Shown: piece by piece, positions 35,207 to 47,134 of the stretch
Layout: each line of letters starts with the position of its first letter
Numbering within the stretch: position 1 is the stretch's first letter
Assembly: GCA_025618425.1 (NCBI GenBank)
Contig: CM046838.1
Coordinates: 21,082,211-21,146,210, forward strand
DNA: 64,000 nt
DNA from: Heliocidaris tuberculata
Lineage: Eukaryota; Echinodermata; Echinoidea; Camarodonta; Echinometridae
Reading direction: 5' to 3'
The notes under the pieces: generated by a model
What the model was told of the DNA's origin: nothing
The model's database searches: none
What the model saw: the letters and a program-made list of their open reading frames with translations, nothing else
Made by a program: the position numbers and the translations under genes

Positions 35207-36300
35207 TTAAGGTGAGTTTTCACGGGGCACGCGAACGATTCGCGGAGGAAGCGAATGTTGAAAAAATGGCAAAGACCAACATTCGTGTTTTTGGCTCCAA
35301 AAGTTCGCCAAACATGCGCGGGGGTTCGGAAACGTCGTCAATTGTTCGCGGGAGTCGTTTTTTAGTTCCGGGTCGTGATTTGTTCGTGATTTGCTCTCGA
35401 AAATGTCTGGAAAGCTTCGTCACGACCTACTCACGATGTGCGTGATTTTCGCGAAATCCTCGTGAAACCCCAAAAAGATTCCGACAGTTTGGAGAATGTC
35501 TCCCGCATGTCTCGCGCATGTCTCGCGCATGTCTCGTGAAAGCAGCGAAGTTCGTCCAGTCATTTCTCGAACTATTTACGAACTGTTCTCGTACTTCTTG
35601 AGAACAGGTGACTTCGCCAAAGAAGCAACTCGAGGCGTTCACGTCGAGGCCCTCTATTTAATTCACCTACCGTTTGTGACAATTAATTTGCGAATGTCAC
35701 CAAGTATTCCCGAACTATTTGCGAGCAACACACGAACCAAAATCGACGCTTTCAGGAACGTATTGCGAAGGTTTTGCTCACGCGACATTCTCATGGAGTT
35801 CGTGTGAAGTTCTCACGAGCGTTTGGCCCACGTTTGCTGCACGTTTGCCGCAAAGCGCATGCGCGAGGTGTCTGACTTCATTCTGCGACTAGACAGCCAA
35901 CTCTTCACGAAGAGACCGATCAACTCAAATCAGCTGTCAACTCAGGTTCGCATCTTGGTCTCGTGTTCTTTGTTTATTTTTATTTATTTATTTATTTATT
36001 TCACATCTTTAGACAGAGTAACCTGTTCAGCTACATATTAAAAATGACATTGATAAAAAACAAAAACATACATTAACTAACATTAGGCTGGTTTACAACA
36101 GGGCTCTGTGTATGTGGACTGGCCATAGTTCTGCAACGCTACACGACATTCGCATATTACGTTGTGAGAACAAAGCACAAACTGCGCAAGAATGGTTTAC
36201 GGCTCCACTTTCGCGACAACGAACGTTGGATTTTTCTCATTTTTTCGACATTGGCATCCTTCGCGAATCGTTCGCATGCCCCGTGAAAATCCACCTTTAA
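35207..36300. mobile_element. TTAA-bounded foldback element of 1.1 kb
   Basis: The left end TTAAGGTGAGTTTTCACGGG is mirrored by CCCGTGAAAATCCACCTTTAA at the right. The arms share GCGAACGATTCGCG and further TTCGCGAA-type motifs over about 100 bases. The interior is rich in TTCGTGA/TCGCGCATG short repeats, with CATGTCTCGCG tandemly repeated near 35,512-35,535. A LINE 3' end is inserted at 35,963-36,110. Peptide frames that begin and end alike on opposite strands are translations of the two arms. Confidence 0.75.
35963..36110 (-). mobile_element. non-LTR retrotransposon 3' end, second copy
   Basis: Read on the minus strand it gives AGAGCCCTGTTGTAAACCAG, GGTTACTCTGTCTAAAG, then GAAATAAATAAATAAATA. 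That is the same order and tail type as 26,228-26,334. It lies inside the TTAA foldback, so it is younger than that element. Confidence 0.55.
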
Positions 36301-36379
36301 GATGACTCCAAGTTTCACAGCGCCGCCGTTTTTCAGCCTTGTTCTCTTTATCGTGTGGAGAGAAGGCACCAATTTCTCC

Positions 36380-36511
36380 TCCCCTCTCTTATCATGCTTA
36401 TCTAATACCCATTCCATTCTTTCTTCCCCCTCTTTTTCTCTTTCTTCCTCTTCTTTCCCGCTCTCTCCCTTCTTTCCCTATACCTGCACCTCTCTTCCAG
36501 TCTCTCCCTCC

Positions 36512-36549
<38 letters not shown>

Positions 36550-36552
36550 AAT
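36380..36552. repeat. CT-rich tract
   Basis: Pyrimidine-rich plus strand with a pure CT run at about 36,519-36,546. Confidence 0.85.
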
Positions 36553-37295
36553 TATATATTATCTTCCCCCTCTTCATTTCGTCATCTTTCTCTCTCCCTC
36601 TTTTCACTTTCTCTTTCTCCCATCCTCCCCCTTTCTCTTGGTGGCTCCAACTCTCATCATTTCCATAGCCTCTTGTACCATTTTTAAAATCTGACAATGA
36701 GCTTCTTTTTTTTTAAGGTTGATGAATTTAGCGATTTGGTTTGAACTGCGAACGCATTTTCGTACCGATTTTTTATTTTTTATATTTATTTTATTTTGTA
36801 CATGGTCCTACATTTTCACGTTGTCTTTTTATTAGATTTGCAATCACTGAAAGACAAATAAAATTAAGACAATTTTTTTATATTCAAAGAAAGGAATATC
36901 AGTAGAAAAAACGCTAAAACCAGCAAAATATGCTAGAAAACAAAAAATTGATAAAATGGGTAAGTTTATCTATGCATGACTTCCTCTTTTAAAAACAGGT
37001 ATCATCAGCCCTTTCTCCGCCAAAATATAAGATTGCCATGACGACGAATCTAGCAATGTAATGTAATCATAAAAGCATAATCTCGTTACAGGGCATTCAG
37101 AAATGTACTCACAGGTATTGATGATGGTTTTTGTTGGAATCAAGGGGGAAAAGATAAGATCATTGTTCTGAAATGACAGAGAGAGGATAAAAGAGAGACC
37201 GAGAGTATGTCAGAGAGAGACAGAAAGAGATATAGAGAGAGAGAGAGAGATAGTTACTGCATAATGGTAAATATGGGGGGGGGGGTTGGACTTTA
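36553..37295. other. unique non-coding sequence
   Basis: AT-rich, with a GA patch near 37,176-37,250 and a poly-G run near 37,275-37,285. Confidence 0.4.
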
Positions 37296-37712
37296 GCCGA
37301 CTTCACACTATACATTCGATCTGCGATCCGATTTTGGAAGAAAATGTAATAGCATTTAATATAAACATTGAAACACAGAAAATCTTTTTGATTGAGGTTC
37401 TGAATAGTCGTTTAGATAGTAAAATCTTAATTACGGCCTTTTGCGGGCCTTCAAGTTTATAGAGGAAAGCCTAAATCCAAATCGTAGTGACGTCAGAGCA
37501 GTCCTACGGTCGTTAACGATTTGAAGCTGATTTGGCCCTTATTCCGGGTAGAAGGCTGACCACGGATCGAATTCCTATGTTTAGTATTCATATCATCGTT
37601 CAGAACCTGAGTCGGGAAGATTTTGTTTGTTTCAAAATAATGTCCATGTTTAATCTTATTGCGATTTATTTCCAAAATGGGATAGCAGTCGATCGTGCAG
37701 TGTGCGAAGGGC
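37296..37712. mobile_element. large palindromic element, MULE-like, copy 2
   Basis: The ends GCCGACTTCACACTATAC and AGTGTGCGAAGGGC mirror each other. TGCGATCCGATTTTGG and CGTAGTGACGTCAGAGCAGT correspond to the arms and the inner pair of 24,832-25,247. The terminal match is weaker than in copy 1. Confidence 0.7.
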
Positions 37713-37734
37713 ATTATTTTTTAGTTAATACCAC

Positions 37735-37850
37735 AGTCAGACCAACAAGACCGACAACAAACCGAACAAAAAATTCCATTGCCATCAATGACCAAGAATG
37801 GGTCGGTTTGGAATCGGTGCGGGGTTGCTTTGGCGGTGTGACTGTGCTAT
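37735..37850. repeat. imperfect palindrome, GACCGAC type
   Basis: CACAGTCAGACCAACAAGAC is mirrored imperfectly by GGCGGTGTGACTGTG, with AACCGAAC/GGTCGGTTTGG inside. It is probably related to 20,655-20,815. Confidence 0.4.
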
Positions 37851-37906
37851 AAGAGTGATGGACTCCGACGACTGGTTTGAACGTAGCGGGATTTATGTAT
37901 GATAAT

Positions 37907-38228
37907 CCTGACGGAAAGAACACAGTGTCCCACAGTGTGTTCACAGTGTGTTCACATAGTCGACTCTGTGAAGGTGCGATTCACAATGTTTAAACGCTCG
38001 AATTTAACAGTGTGAAGATGATTTCCCACTGTGGACACCTCCACAGTGTGGTTTAACACAGAGTGTTCACATAGTGATGTTCGATTTCACAGTGTGAATT
38101 TACTCGCTCGCAATGTGAAGATGTGATTCACAATGTTAAAACGCTCGAATTTAACAGGGTGAAGATGATTTCACACTGTGTTTCACACTGTGAACACACT
38201 GTGGGACACTGTGTCCTTTCCGGCAGGG
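37907..38228. mobile_element. palindromic MITE of CACAGTGTG motifs
   Basis: The ends CCTGACGGAAAGAACACAGT and ACTGTGTCCTTTCCGGCAGG mirror over about 45 bases. The two halves also share CGCTCGAATTTAACAGKGTG and TTCACAATGTT in direct orientation, so the element is internally duplicated as well as palindromic. Confidence 0.75.
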
Positions 38229-38946
38229 AAAGTCAGACAGATAGAAGGGCATAATTATTTATTATCATTATCGATATAGTGAAGCTGTTGGAGTTATGTG
38301 AATGCTTATAATTACCTTAAAGATAATAATATTATAACATGCTGTTTTGTATACCACACAATAATGACAACGATCATGATTATGCGCTTCTAAAATGCTT
38401 TGCAAGGAAATAAACCTGGGTCAAGACCGGCAAATAAATATTTATGTCTTGGCAATTATTATTTGCATTGGATCACCTTGCATGGCATTGTCATCAACTA
38501 GATTACATTATGAGAATATTCTCCTTTCCTTAGAACGCCTGTCAAAATAATGTCTATAATTGAAATTAAATTAAATTGTCGCCTACTTCGATTTGAAAGC
38601 ATGAAGACCATTAAGCAAAAATTCAGAAGTTCAAAAGCTTTAGTTTTATCATACAGGAGTCTGCATGATATCAACACCCCGTGTTCCGAGCGTTATTAGT
38701 CGAGTCGAAGTCAATCTCGCAATCGAACACCAGAAGTGTAATTTCGATGTGCTTTGGAGCGCTGTTATTGACAGCTCCATTGTTCAACTTCAGACGGGTA
38801 AAAATTTGATTGTAATCATCGGGCCCAAAGGACGCGCAAACTAAGGAAGAAAGGTTTGAGGGGTGTGAATGCCGTAGCGGACCTGAAGTTACATGTTCGC
38901 AAATATTGTATTCTTTTTCAAAGGATGAATCGGATTAAAGTGTTTC
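38229..38946. other. unique non-coding sequence
   Basis: No feature seen. Confidence 0.4.
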
Positions 38947-40590
38947 AGAGCTGAGAAAGAAGGAACGGAGGAAGAGAGAAGGGAAAAAGTGATCGAGAGA
39001 AAGAAGGAACGGAGGAAGAAAGACGGGAAAGAGTGATCGAGAGAAAGAAGGGACTGAGGAAGAGAGACGGGAAAGAGTGATCGAGAGAAAGAAGGGACGG
39101 AGGAAGAGAGACGGGAAAGAGTGATCGAGAGAAAGAAGGAACGGAGGAAGAGAGACGGGAAAGAGTGATCGAGAGAAAGAAGGGACGGAGGAAGAGAGAC
39201 GGGAAAGAGTGATCGAGAGAAAGAAGGGACGGAGGAAGAGAGACGGGAAAGAGTGATCGAGAGAAAGAAGGAACGGAGGAAGAGAGACGGGAAAGAGTGA
39301 TCGAGAGAAAGAAGGGACGGAGGAAGAGAGAAGGGAAAGAGTGCTCGAGAGAAAGAAGGAACGGAGGAAGAGAGACGGGAAAGAGTGATCGAGAGAAAGA
39401 AGGGACGGAGGAAGAGAGACGGGAAAGAGTGATCGAGAGAAAGAAGGAACGGAGGAAGAGAGAAGGGAAAGAGTGATCGAGAGAAAGAAGGGACGGAGGA
39501 AGAGAGACGGGAAAGAGTGATCGAGAGAAAGAAGGGACGGAGGAAGAGAGAAGGGAAAGAGTGATCGAGAGAAAGAAGGAAAGGAGGAAGAGAGAAGGGA
39601 AAGAGTGCTCGAGAGAAAGAAGGAAAGGAGGAAGAGAGACGGGAAAGAGTGATCAAGAGAAAGAAGGGACGGAGGAAGAGAGACGGGAAAGAGTGATCGA
39701 GAGAAAGAAGGGACGGAGGAAGAGAGAAGGGAAAGAGTGATCGAGAGAAAGAAGGGACGGAGGAAGAGAGAAGGGAAAGAGTGCTCGAGAGAAAGAAGGG
39801 ACGGAGGAAGAGAGACGGGAAAGAGTGATCGAGAGAAAGAAGGGACGGAGGAAGAGAGACGGGAAAGAGTGATCAAGAGAAAGAAGGAACGGAGGAAGAG
39901 AGACGGGAAAGAGTGATCGAGAGAAAGAAGGGACGGAGGAAGAGAGAAGGGAAAGAGTGCTCGAGAGAAAGAAGGGACGGAGGAAGAGAGACGGGAAAGA
40001 GTGATCGAGAGAAAGAAGGAAAGGAGGAAGAGAGAAGGGAAAGAGTGCTCGAGAGAAAGAAGGGACGGAGGAAGAGGGACGGGAAAGAGTGATCAAGAGA
40101 AAGAAGGAACGGAGGAAGAGAGACGGGAAAGAGTGATCAAGAGAAAGAAGGAACGGAGGAAGAGAGACGGGAAAGAGTGATCGAGAGAAAGAAGGGACGG
40201 AGGAAGAGAGACGGGAAAGAGTGATCGAGAGAAAGAAGGAACGGAGGAAGAGAGACGGGAAAGAGTGATCGAGAGAAAGAAGGAACGGAGGAAGAGAGAC
40301 GGGAAAGAGTGATCAAGAGAAAGAAGGAACGGAGGAAGAGAGACGGGAAAGAGTGATCGAGAGAAAGAAGGGACGGAGGAAGAGAGACGGGAAAGAGTGA
40401 TCGAGAGAAAGAAGGAACGGAGGAAGAGAGACGGGAAAGAGTGATCGAGAGAAAGAAGGGACGGAGGAAGAGAGACGGGAAAGAGTGATCGAGAGAAAGA
40501 AGGAACGGAGGAAGAGAGACGGGAAAGAGTGATCGAGAGAAAGAAGGAACGGAGGAAGAGAGACGGGAAAGAGTGATCGAGAGAAAGAAG
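38947..40590. repeat. 44-bp purine-rich minisatellite, about 37 units
   Basis: The unit contains GATCGAGAGAAAGAAG, GGACGGAGGAAGAGAGAC and GGGAAAGAGT. GATC recurs every 44 bases. Variants are GGAACGG/GGGACGG, ACGGG/AAGGG and GATCGA/GATCAA/GCTCGA. Because 44 is not a multiple of 3 and the usual unit has no stop on the minus strand, all three minus frames stay open with a 44-residue period. Long Ser/Leu/Phe-rich frames of up to 313 codons are therefore artefacts. Confidence 0.97.
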
Positions 40591-40812
40591 AGGGTGGGGT
40601 GGGGGAGACAGGGATATGGGAAACAAGGAGGGGCAGGAAAAGAGGGAAAAGGTGACTTTGATAAGGCGAGAAACATGGTACGTGAGTGTAGAGAGAAGGT
40701 AGAGAAAGAGAGAGATATAAAAAGAGAGAGAGGGGGAGAGAGAAAGAGAGAAATAAAGACAGAAATGAGAAGAAGAAGAAGAAAAAGAAGAAGAAAAAGA
40801 AGAAGAAGAATT
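40591..40812. repeat. purine-rich GA and GAA tract
   Basis: Continues the purine strand bias after the minisatellite and ends in AGAAGAAGAA repeats. Confidence 0.85.
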
Positions 40813-42531
40813 CCAATCTGTAATGTAATTTTATTTTTAAAATTTGATGTTCGCCATTCGAGAATAATTTTACCTCGTAAGCACCCCTCTCTTGGTCTGT
40901 ATCTTTTATCCTCTTTAAAATCAAACATGCAGCTGAAAGTTCAATTCTCAATGTAGAGAGGGAAAAAAAACAACGCTTAACTAAAACCATGGTCTATTGG
41001 CCTATATAATTTCTAAAAATTATTTCTTTTGAGTGATTAAAAAAGAGTTCTTTTTGTTTTATTGTTGTTTAATTTGGTTTAAAGTCATATATGTGAAGGT
41101 CAACAAAATGAATTTGTAGTTATCAATTTGAAAGTTTTATATATCACTAGATTTGTGAGCAGATATTTTAAAAAATACAATCGTTTTTTTTTAAGCATCC
41201 CTTTCTCCCTGTCTTTTATTTCCTTCTCTTTCTGTGTGTATGTGCTTTGAATTCTCTCTGTCTCTCCATCTTTCTTTTTCCCCTTCCCCTCGAGCGCACT
41301 GGACCTCAACTCTGAAGTAATAAAATCAGATCAATGGCAATAAGTTTGCTTCTTCCGCTTTTAGATGTGCATGTTACCACCACCATACATCGCCGTGGGC
41401 ATGTCGCAACGTGCCATGTATTAGTCGGTAGGTTCAGAGGGGTTTCGTGCCGTGGGTCGCGTGCAGACAGACTGAAAATAGACCTCAAATTGAATTCGTC
41501 AAAATTATTCAAGGAAGTCGCACTATTTTGACCAAAAAAAAATTGATGTAAATATTTGACCTATGTTTAATTGTGGAGTTCATATGTATTCTAGTTCAAT
41601 TTAGTGGTCAGCTTCGTTGATATCACCGACTATATAAAGCTATTTTTTACCACATTGTAGCTTCAACATTGTTCTTTATTGTTAGTGCTTTAATATAATT
41701 GATGGAAATATATATTGAGTAGGCCTAATATTACATAACTATTCTCGGCCTACGATAGTTCATTTCCTCGAAACAATTTTGTCTTGCGTATAAATCAAAA
41801 GGGAAATTTATTGAAATCGTATATGTCGGAAGCACGGCTTCCAAGTGATGTGCACTTTTTACCTCCAAATGATCCCATCTTTCTCTCTTCATAGAAATGA
41901 TAAATGTTTTATCCAAGATAGTTTTGTTCAATGGTGCTCTTTTGGGTGAGAGTCTGGGGGAAATATCCTCCCTCTCAACGTAGGGTTGTTTTTCGTTTGT
42001 TTGTTGTTGTTTTGTGTGTGTGTGTGTGTGTGTTTGTTTTTGTTTTTTACTTCTTTGGCCTTCTCCTTCTCCCCTTCTTTCTCCCCTTGTCTTCCTCCTA
42101 TTTTTAAGGCCATTGCATTGGGGATGGGAATGCCGCCATGCTGATAAATACACAACCGTTGGCTTGAAGAAGACATTGTGTCATAGAATCAATGCGCGAC
42201 ATTCGGTAATAAACCCAAACACAAAGTGGTAACTTTTGATACAATTTCTTCATTACGATCTTGCTCACGGTTGAATAATAAACTCTTGAGGGGGGGGGGG
42301 GGAATAGATAGTGATTATAATCTGACCCCGATATGCTCCCCGCCTCGGCGAAGAATCAGGTCTCGTAATTCGATGTCGATGAGTAAAGATGTTGATTGCC
42401 TCTCCAATCATAAGAAAACATCCAAAAACCAATAAAAGCTGTGTAATTTGGGAAGAAATAACAGAAGAAAGGGCTATCAAAATACTTGTTGTTTGATTTA
42501 CAAGGTGCGTCTATGCATTTCTCTTTCCCTC

Positions 42532-42562
<31 letters not shown>

Positions 42563-42958
42563 GTTTGTTTGTTGTTGTTTTTTGGTTTAATTTTGCGCGT
42601 CTTTTGATAGATGTGTCAAGACACATGAAATCAGTAGGCAAAGTGATGAAATAAAGATACGAACTATTTCTAAACCTTGGGGCAAGCTTACTTGACAAAC
42701 TATATATAATTTAATGTTGTGAGGGAGCAACCGACTCTAATAGGCTATATATTTAACTGCCCTTTTACGCTTTTTAGAATAATAACCAACGAAAATAGAT
42801 TTCGTTTGAGGGTTACATCTGAGGGTGCAAGCTTCACGCTTACGCTGTGTAGAGCCTATTTTTATAGCGTGTTTATTTAATCTCGTGTTTTCCTACTTCC
42901 ATTGTCAATAAATTAATTGTACAGTTGTGTATACCTTGATGAAAATGTATGATAAGAT
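40813..42958. other. unique non-coding sequence with short microsatellites
   Basis: (GT)n at about 42,013-42,033, poly-G at about 42,288-42,301 and (TTTTG)n at about 42,537-42,566. No open frame above chance length. Confidence 0.45.
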
Positions 42959-43247
42959 ATAATAATAATGACAATAATAGCAACATTTATACTGCGCACA
43001 TATCTATTCCTGGGGATGCTTAAAGCGCCTACAAAGTACTATTATTAACCTGGCTTTAGCCCAGCTGCCATATATAAGGCGCTTTAAGGAATATATTCCT
43101 ACCAGGTACCCAATATTTACTATACCTGGATGGAGAGTGACAAATGTAGATTAAGGTCTTGCCAAAGGACAGTAGTGGGACTCGAACCGCTAACCATGTG
43201 ATCCACAGTCCAGTGACGTATCCACTAGACCACGACAACTCTACCAC
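42959..43247 (-). mobile_element. tRNA-derived SINE, full length
   Basis: On the minus strand: A box TGGTCTAGTGGATA, B box GGTTCGAGTCC, body CCTTTGGCAAGACCTTAATC, TTTGTCACTCTCC and GGGTACCTGGTAGGA. The 3' part has GCGCTTTAAG twice, then GTGCGCAGTATAAATG, then an ATT-type tail at about 42,959-42,980. This is the most complete 3' region among the copies. Confidence 0.88.
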
Positions 43248-44498
43248 ATTAAGTCAATTCTAACATTTCCAAGTTCTATATTGTTGACGCAACAGTTCAG
43301 GAACAATGGAAAATTTTTGCTTCGTGCGTTTCCTCATTTCGTATCAAAACAAAGTCATAAAGCTCTAAAACGAAAATATTTGTGAATAAGTCTAGAGCAC
43401 TTATTATCTAAAATGCTAATATATTTCTTGTTTTTCAACTTGTATAATGATATTTTATCTTCTCTTTTCTTTTCATATCCCATTTCGTACACTTCGCATC
43501 TCCATCACGCTAATCCCCTTCTTCATCCCGATGTGATGTTGCGTTGACATGGTGATATGATGGATGGTTCACCCAACAGGTAAGACATGTTTATCATCAT
43601 CCTGAAGTAAGGATTATTGTTACGACTCTTTCGTAACTTTCTACACATTAGCGGCGATTAAAAACAAATTTCAACGGCACTTCTTCATGATACAAATAAA
43701 TTATCGCATGAGCCTAATGCGCTATGCTCCACGACAATAGATAGGTCCAATGTATTGTATAGGTTGATAAATTCTGAAAGGCAAAAAGAGGTTGGTCAAT
43801 GTGCTATGTGATATACAAACACCGAATATTGTTATTAACCTTCATTTTCATCAAAAGATTAATTTGTATGGAATCAACGCACATGTAAACATCAAGTGTA
43901 CATGTTCTTTTTGTCAAAATCCTGTTTAAAGAGCGATCGGGGCGCAAAACAGTTTCGGATATCTCAGACACCACTAATGTTCATAAATGCGAGAAAAAAA
44001 AGTAACAACAGTAATAGCAAAAGCAACAACAGTAATACCAGATCATTTCCTTCGACGTTCTAGAAACCCTCCTCCCAAAGTTTGAGCCTTCTTTCCCATC
44101 TTATCCCCAGCAACCGAAAACATTTGTGTAATCGATTTTTCCATCTCATTTCATGGCATTTCGCTTATCAAAACAAACTAAAAAAATGAAGCAAGTTGTA
44201 TTTACACACTGAAAGGTTAACTCGTATTAAAAGACACATTTTCGCCTCCAAACGCATGTATTGAAAATACTGTAGCTTCATTCAAAAGTCCCGGCAGATT
44301 ATCAAATTGTCAGAAATTTGCAATTTTCAATTGATGTGTTCAAAATTCGATCTGTTCTCGTTTAATTTTTTTTTACAATAGGCCTATTCTCATGAATGAC
44401 AATCAAGGCGTGTATGTTCCAGACTTGTTGTTTTGAACTAAACCAGGCTTGCCTCTGTAATGCTGATACAAGGAAATTGTACTGTAGCGTCAACATCA
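43248..44498. other. unique non-coding sequence
   Basis: No feature seen. Confidence 0.4.
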
Positions 44499-44880
44499 GT
44501 GTTGTAGGTCTCGAGACCCGTTTTTATAGGGTCTAAGTCTCGGACGCAGAAGTCTCGGTCTCGGACCTCAAGGTCTCGGTCTCGGAGGCTCTCGAGCGGT
44601 TTTCTCTAGACCTCTCGAGACCCGACTAAAACACTGCAAATGTTTGGAGAGAATGATTTTTTTTTTGCTAAGGTATCAAATAGTAATTTCGAGATATTTT
44701 TAACAGGCTCAGCTAAAGTTGTCGGGTTTCATTTTCCTTTAAACTTACTTAATAAGGTATCAGTCTCGATTTTGGTCTCTTTCTCTAGAGGTCTCGGTCT
44801 CCGAAGAGGTGGTCTCGGACTCGGGCCTTCAGGTCCAGGTCCCGGTCTCGGTCTCGGACATTGAGGTCTCAACTACAAAA
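44499..44880. mobile_element. GGTCTCGGTCTCGG hexamer element with inverted ends
   Basis: Clusters of GGTCTC/GAGACC hexamers occupy both flanks (about 44,508-44,630 and 44,760-44,870) around an AT-rich middle. The outer ends GTGTTGTAGGTCTCGAGACC and GAGGTCTCAACTACAAAAC are near inverted repeats, so this looks like a transposable unit rather than a plain satellite. Confidence 0.6.
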
Positions 44881-45903
44881 CTTGTCAGCATAAATTGTAA
44901 ATGTTTGTCAATATCATCATGATAATTAAAGACCATAACCAATCAGCGAATGAATCAAAGACCTAATTTTCACTGGGAGATTTACAGTGCTCTTCATCCA
45001 TAAGAAATCAAGATTTTTGTTTTGTTACCATTATCGTCTAAAGATTTGAAGAAGAAGAAAAAAGACTTGCAAATACCTTCGGTCCCATATGTTTGTTAGT
45101 TTGTCATGTTTCCTTACCTTTCCTCAAAGTATGTGGAACCTTTTACGCGTGTTTGTTGAGATGTAAAACCCAGAGTAGTGTTTTGGTAATCGATTGGAAG
45201 CGACATGACCCATTTTGATGACGTACACCTGCAGGTAAAATCGAGCTTTACCGTCATTAGTCTGTCTCTTTTAACTAAGCACAGAAATACAACGCCTGAT
45301 TAACAATCATCTCAAGACGACCGGAGCTTTCTATGGTAAATTCCTCTATTTCTATCCGTAAAATCGATAAGTCTCTTCAGTTTTCGTTATGCTGCATTTA
45401 GTACAAGTACATTAAAGGCCGTTTTACTGTGTAGATCTTGTCTTGGTTTTGGGTACTGGTGAAGTTCGAAAAAGTCGTTTACTTGTAAAATATGATAAGA
45501 GTTTAATACTCAAACAGACTGGTTATTTACAGTAGGTCACGAGCAGAGATTTAGATTCAGGCTCCACTTTAGAAGAGAAAAACACGAACAGTTAAGAATT
45601 TATGATTTTTTTTTTTTTCTGAGATTATAGAAACTCGAAGAAAATGACTGGCTCTTTTGTCATTATTATTCCTAGACAGACAACATTCTTCAATATGGAA
45701 ACGAAAACAATATAACACGTGTACTTGGGCATTCACCCTCATTACTCGTTAATAGATGATGACATGTGATTTATTTCCCGCGTGACGAAGAAAATAATCG
45801 GAGACAGTTTCACGTGGTAGAAATAAACCTGCATAGTTCATCGTCCTTCGTACTATGATAGAAAAACCGTTTCTCTAGAGCAAACGAGGACTTGTAATTA
45901 GAG
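44881..45903. other. unique non-coding sequence
   Basis: No feature seen apart from a T-run near 45,608-45,619. Confidence 0.4.
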
Positions 45904-46117
45904 CACTGGCGGAGTTATGGGCACAACCGGCCCATGTCCACCCCTCCCCCCCCCCCCCCTTCAGAACCATGTAATTGGCTACCTTAAGTACACAACCCCA
46001 AATAATATATGCACCCGTTAAAACCTTCGACGCAAAAGGTACCTGAACTCGTGAAAACATCTTTTTTTTCTCCATATTTGTGTACCCCCCTCCCTACAAA
46101 ATCCTGGATCTGCCTCT
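45904..46117. mobile_element. CAGTGGCG family hAT-like MITE
   Basis: Starts CACTGGCGGAGTTATGGGC and ends AATCCTGGATCTGCCTCT, with a C14 run near 45,945-45,959. The flanks AATTAGAG and AATATAGAG could be a decayed 8-bp duplication. Confidence 0.6.
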
Positions 46118-46218
46118 TAATATAGAGTTTCAGAAATTGTGCTGGTAATGACGCAGTAAGGTAGTCAAACCGCGCAATCTTTTGCTCAATCAATGCCTAT
46201 AAAAAGTTAACAAGTCAT

Positions 46219-46219
<1 letters not shown>

Positions 46220-46252
<33 letters not shown>

Positions 46253-46387
46253 TTGCGGTAGACTTTATTTCTATTGCCGTATGAGTCGAAGTATACATAT
46301 ACATCAACATTATTGATTTTCTGTTTTTCGGTATGGTTTCAGCCAAATATTTCGCATTAATCATGGGTTTTTCAAGAATGTTACTAT
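46220..46387 (-). mobile_element. retroposed 3' end with poly(A) tail
   Basis: On the minus strand, AATAAA is followed 16 bases later by 30 A residues, the classic spacing of a processed transcript. The flanks AAAAAGTTAACAA (about 46,202-46,214) and AAAAAGTTAGACAA (about 46,388) look like a target duplication with one indel. The 138-base body has no coding signal. It is either a truncated LINE or a processed-gene fragment. Confidence 0.55.
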
Positions 46388-46737
46388 TAAAAAGTTAGAC
46401 AACCATACGGTACCCTCACACAATGATAAGTCGGCAGCCGTAGACAGGAGCGCTGTGGGAAGTAGGCATATACTTTGGTTACTGAGAGATATTCTATTCT
46501 CCGAATTTTCTTATAAAACGATATAACCGCAATGCTTTAGGGACATCTTAAAGAAAGAAGATTGGAAATTGAGAATGAATTTAGAATTGAGAATGAAATG
46601 TCATCCTCATCGTCGGTAGAATTCCAAGACATTATTGAGTTAGGGGGCCGCTGTTCCTGAGCTGTGCTTGGAAGCATCGTCGATTGAGAACAGAAAGTGA
46701 AAATGTTTAGACACATCTTTTATTTTATTTTAGTATA

Positions 46738-47082
46738 TAGAGCTGCTGTGATACAGTGGTTCGTTCACCTGACTGCAACAGATAGGTTGATATTTCGAAT
46801 CCTGGCCGGGCACTTTTGTCATTTGACAAAACATTAATTCACGTCTACCTTTGTTTATCCAGGTCCCCGTCTTATATAAAGAGTTGCGATTGATTCGAAT
46901 CGATCGCTACTTAAAATTAATCGCAACTGTGCACTTAAGAGATGGGAGTTGCGATTGATTTCAAGTTGAGATCGATTCGAATCAATCGCAACTCTTTATA
47001 AAATGGGGCCCTGGTGTATAAATATAGGTGGAGAAATATTGGAATGCCATGAGAACCGAGTGCGTCATGGATATGAACATTA

Positions 47083-47134
<52 letters not shown>

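Noticed and set aside
35203..36417. Two similar peptides on opposite strands (FHGA-ERFA-ANVEKM)
   Set aside because: They are translations of the two inverted arms of the TTAA foldback at 35,207-36,300, not paralogous genes.
38889..40990. Long minus-strand open frames of up to 313 codons rich in Ser, Leu and Phe
   Set aside because: They follow a 44-bp minisatellite and recur in all three minus frames with a 44-residue period. There is no codon bias or start context independent of the repeat.
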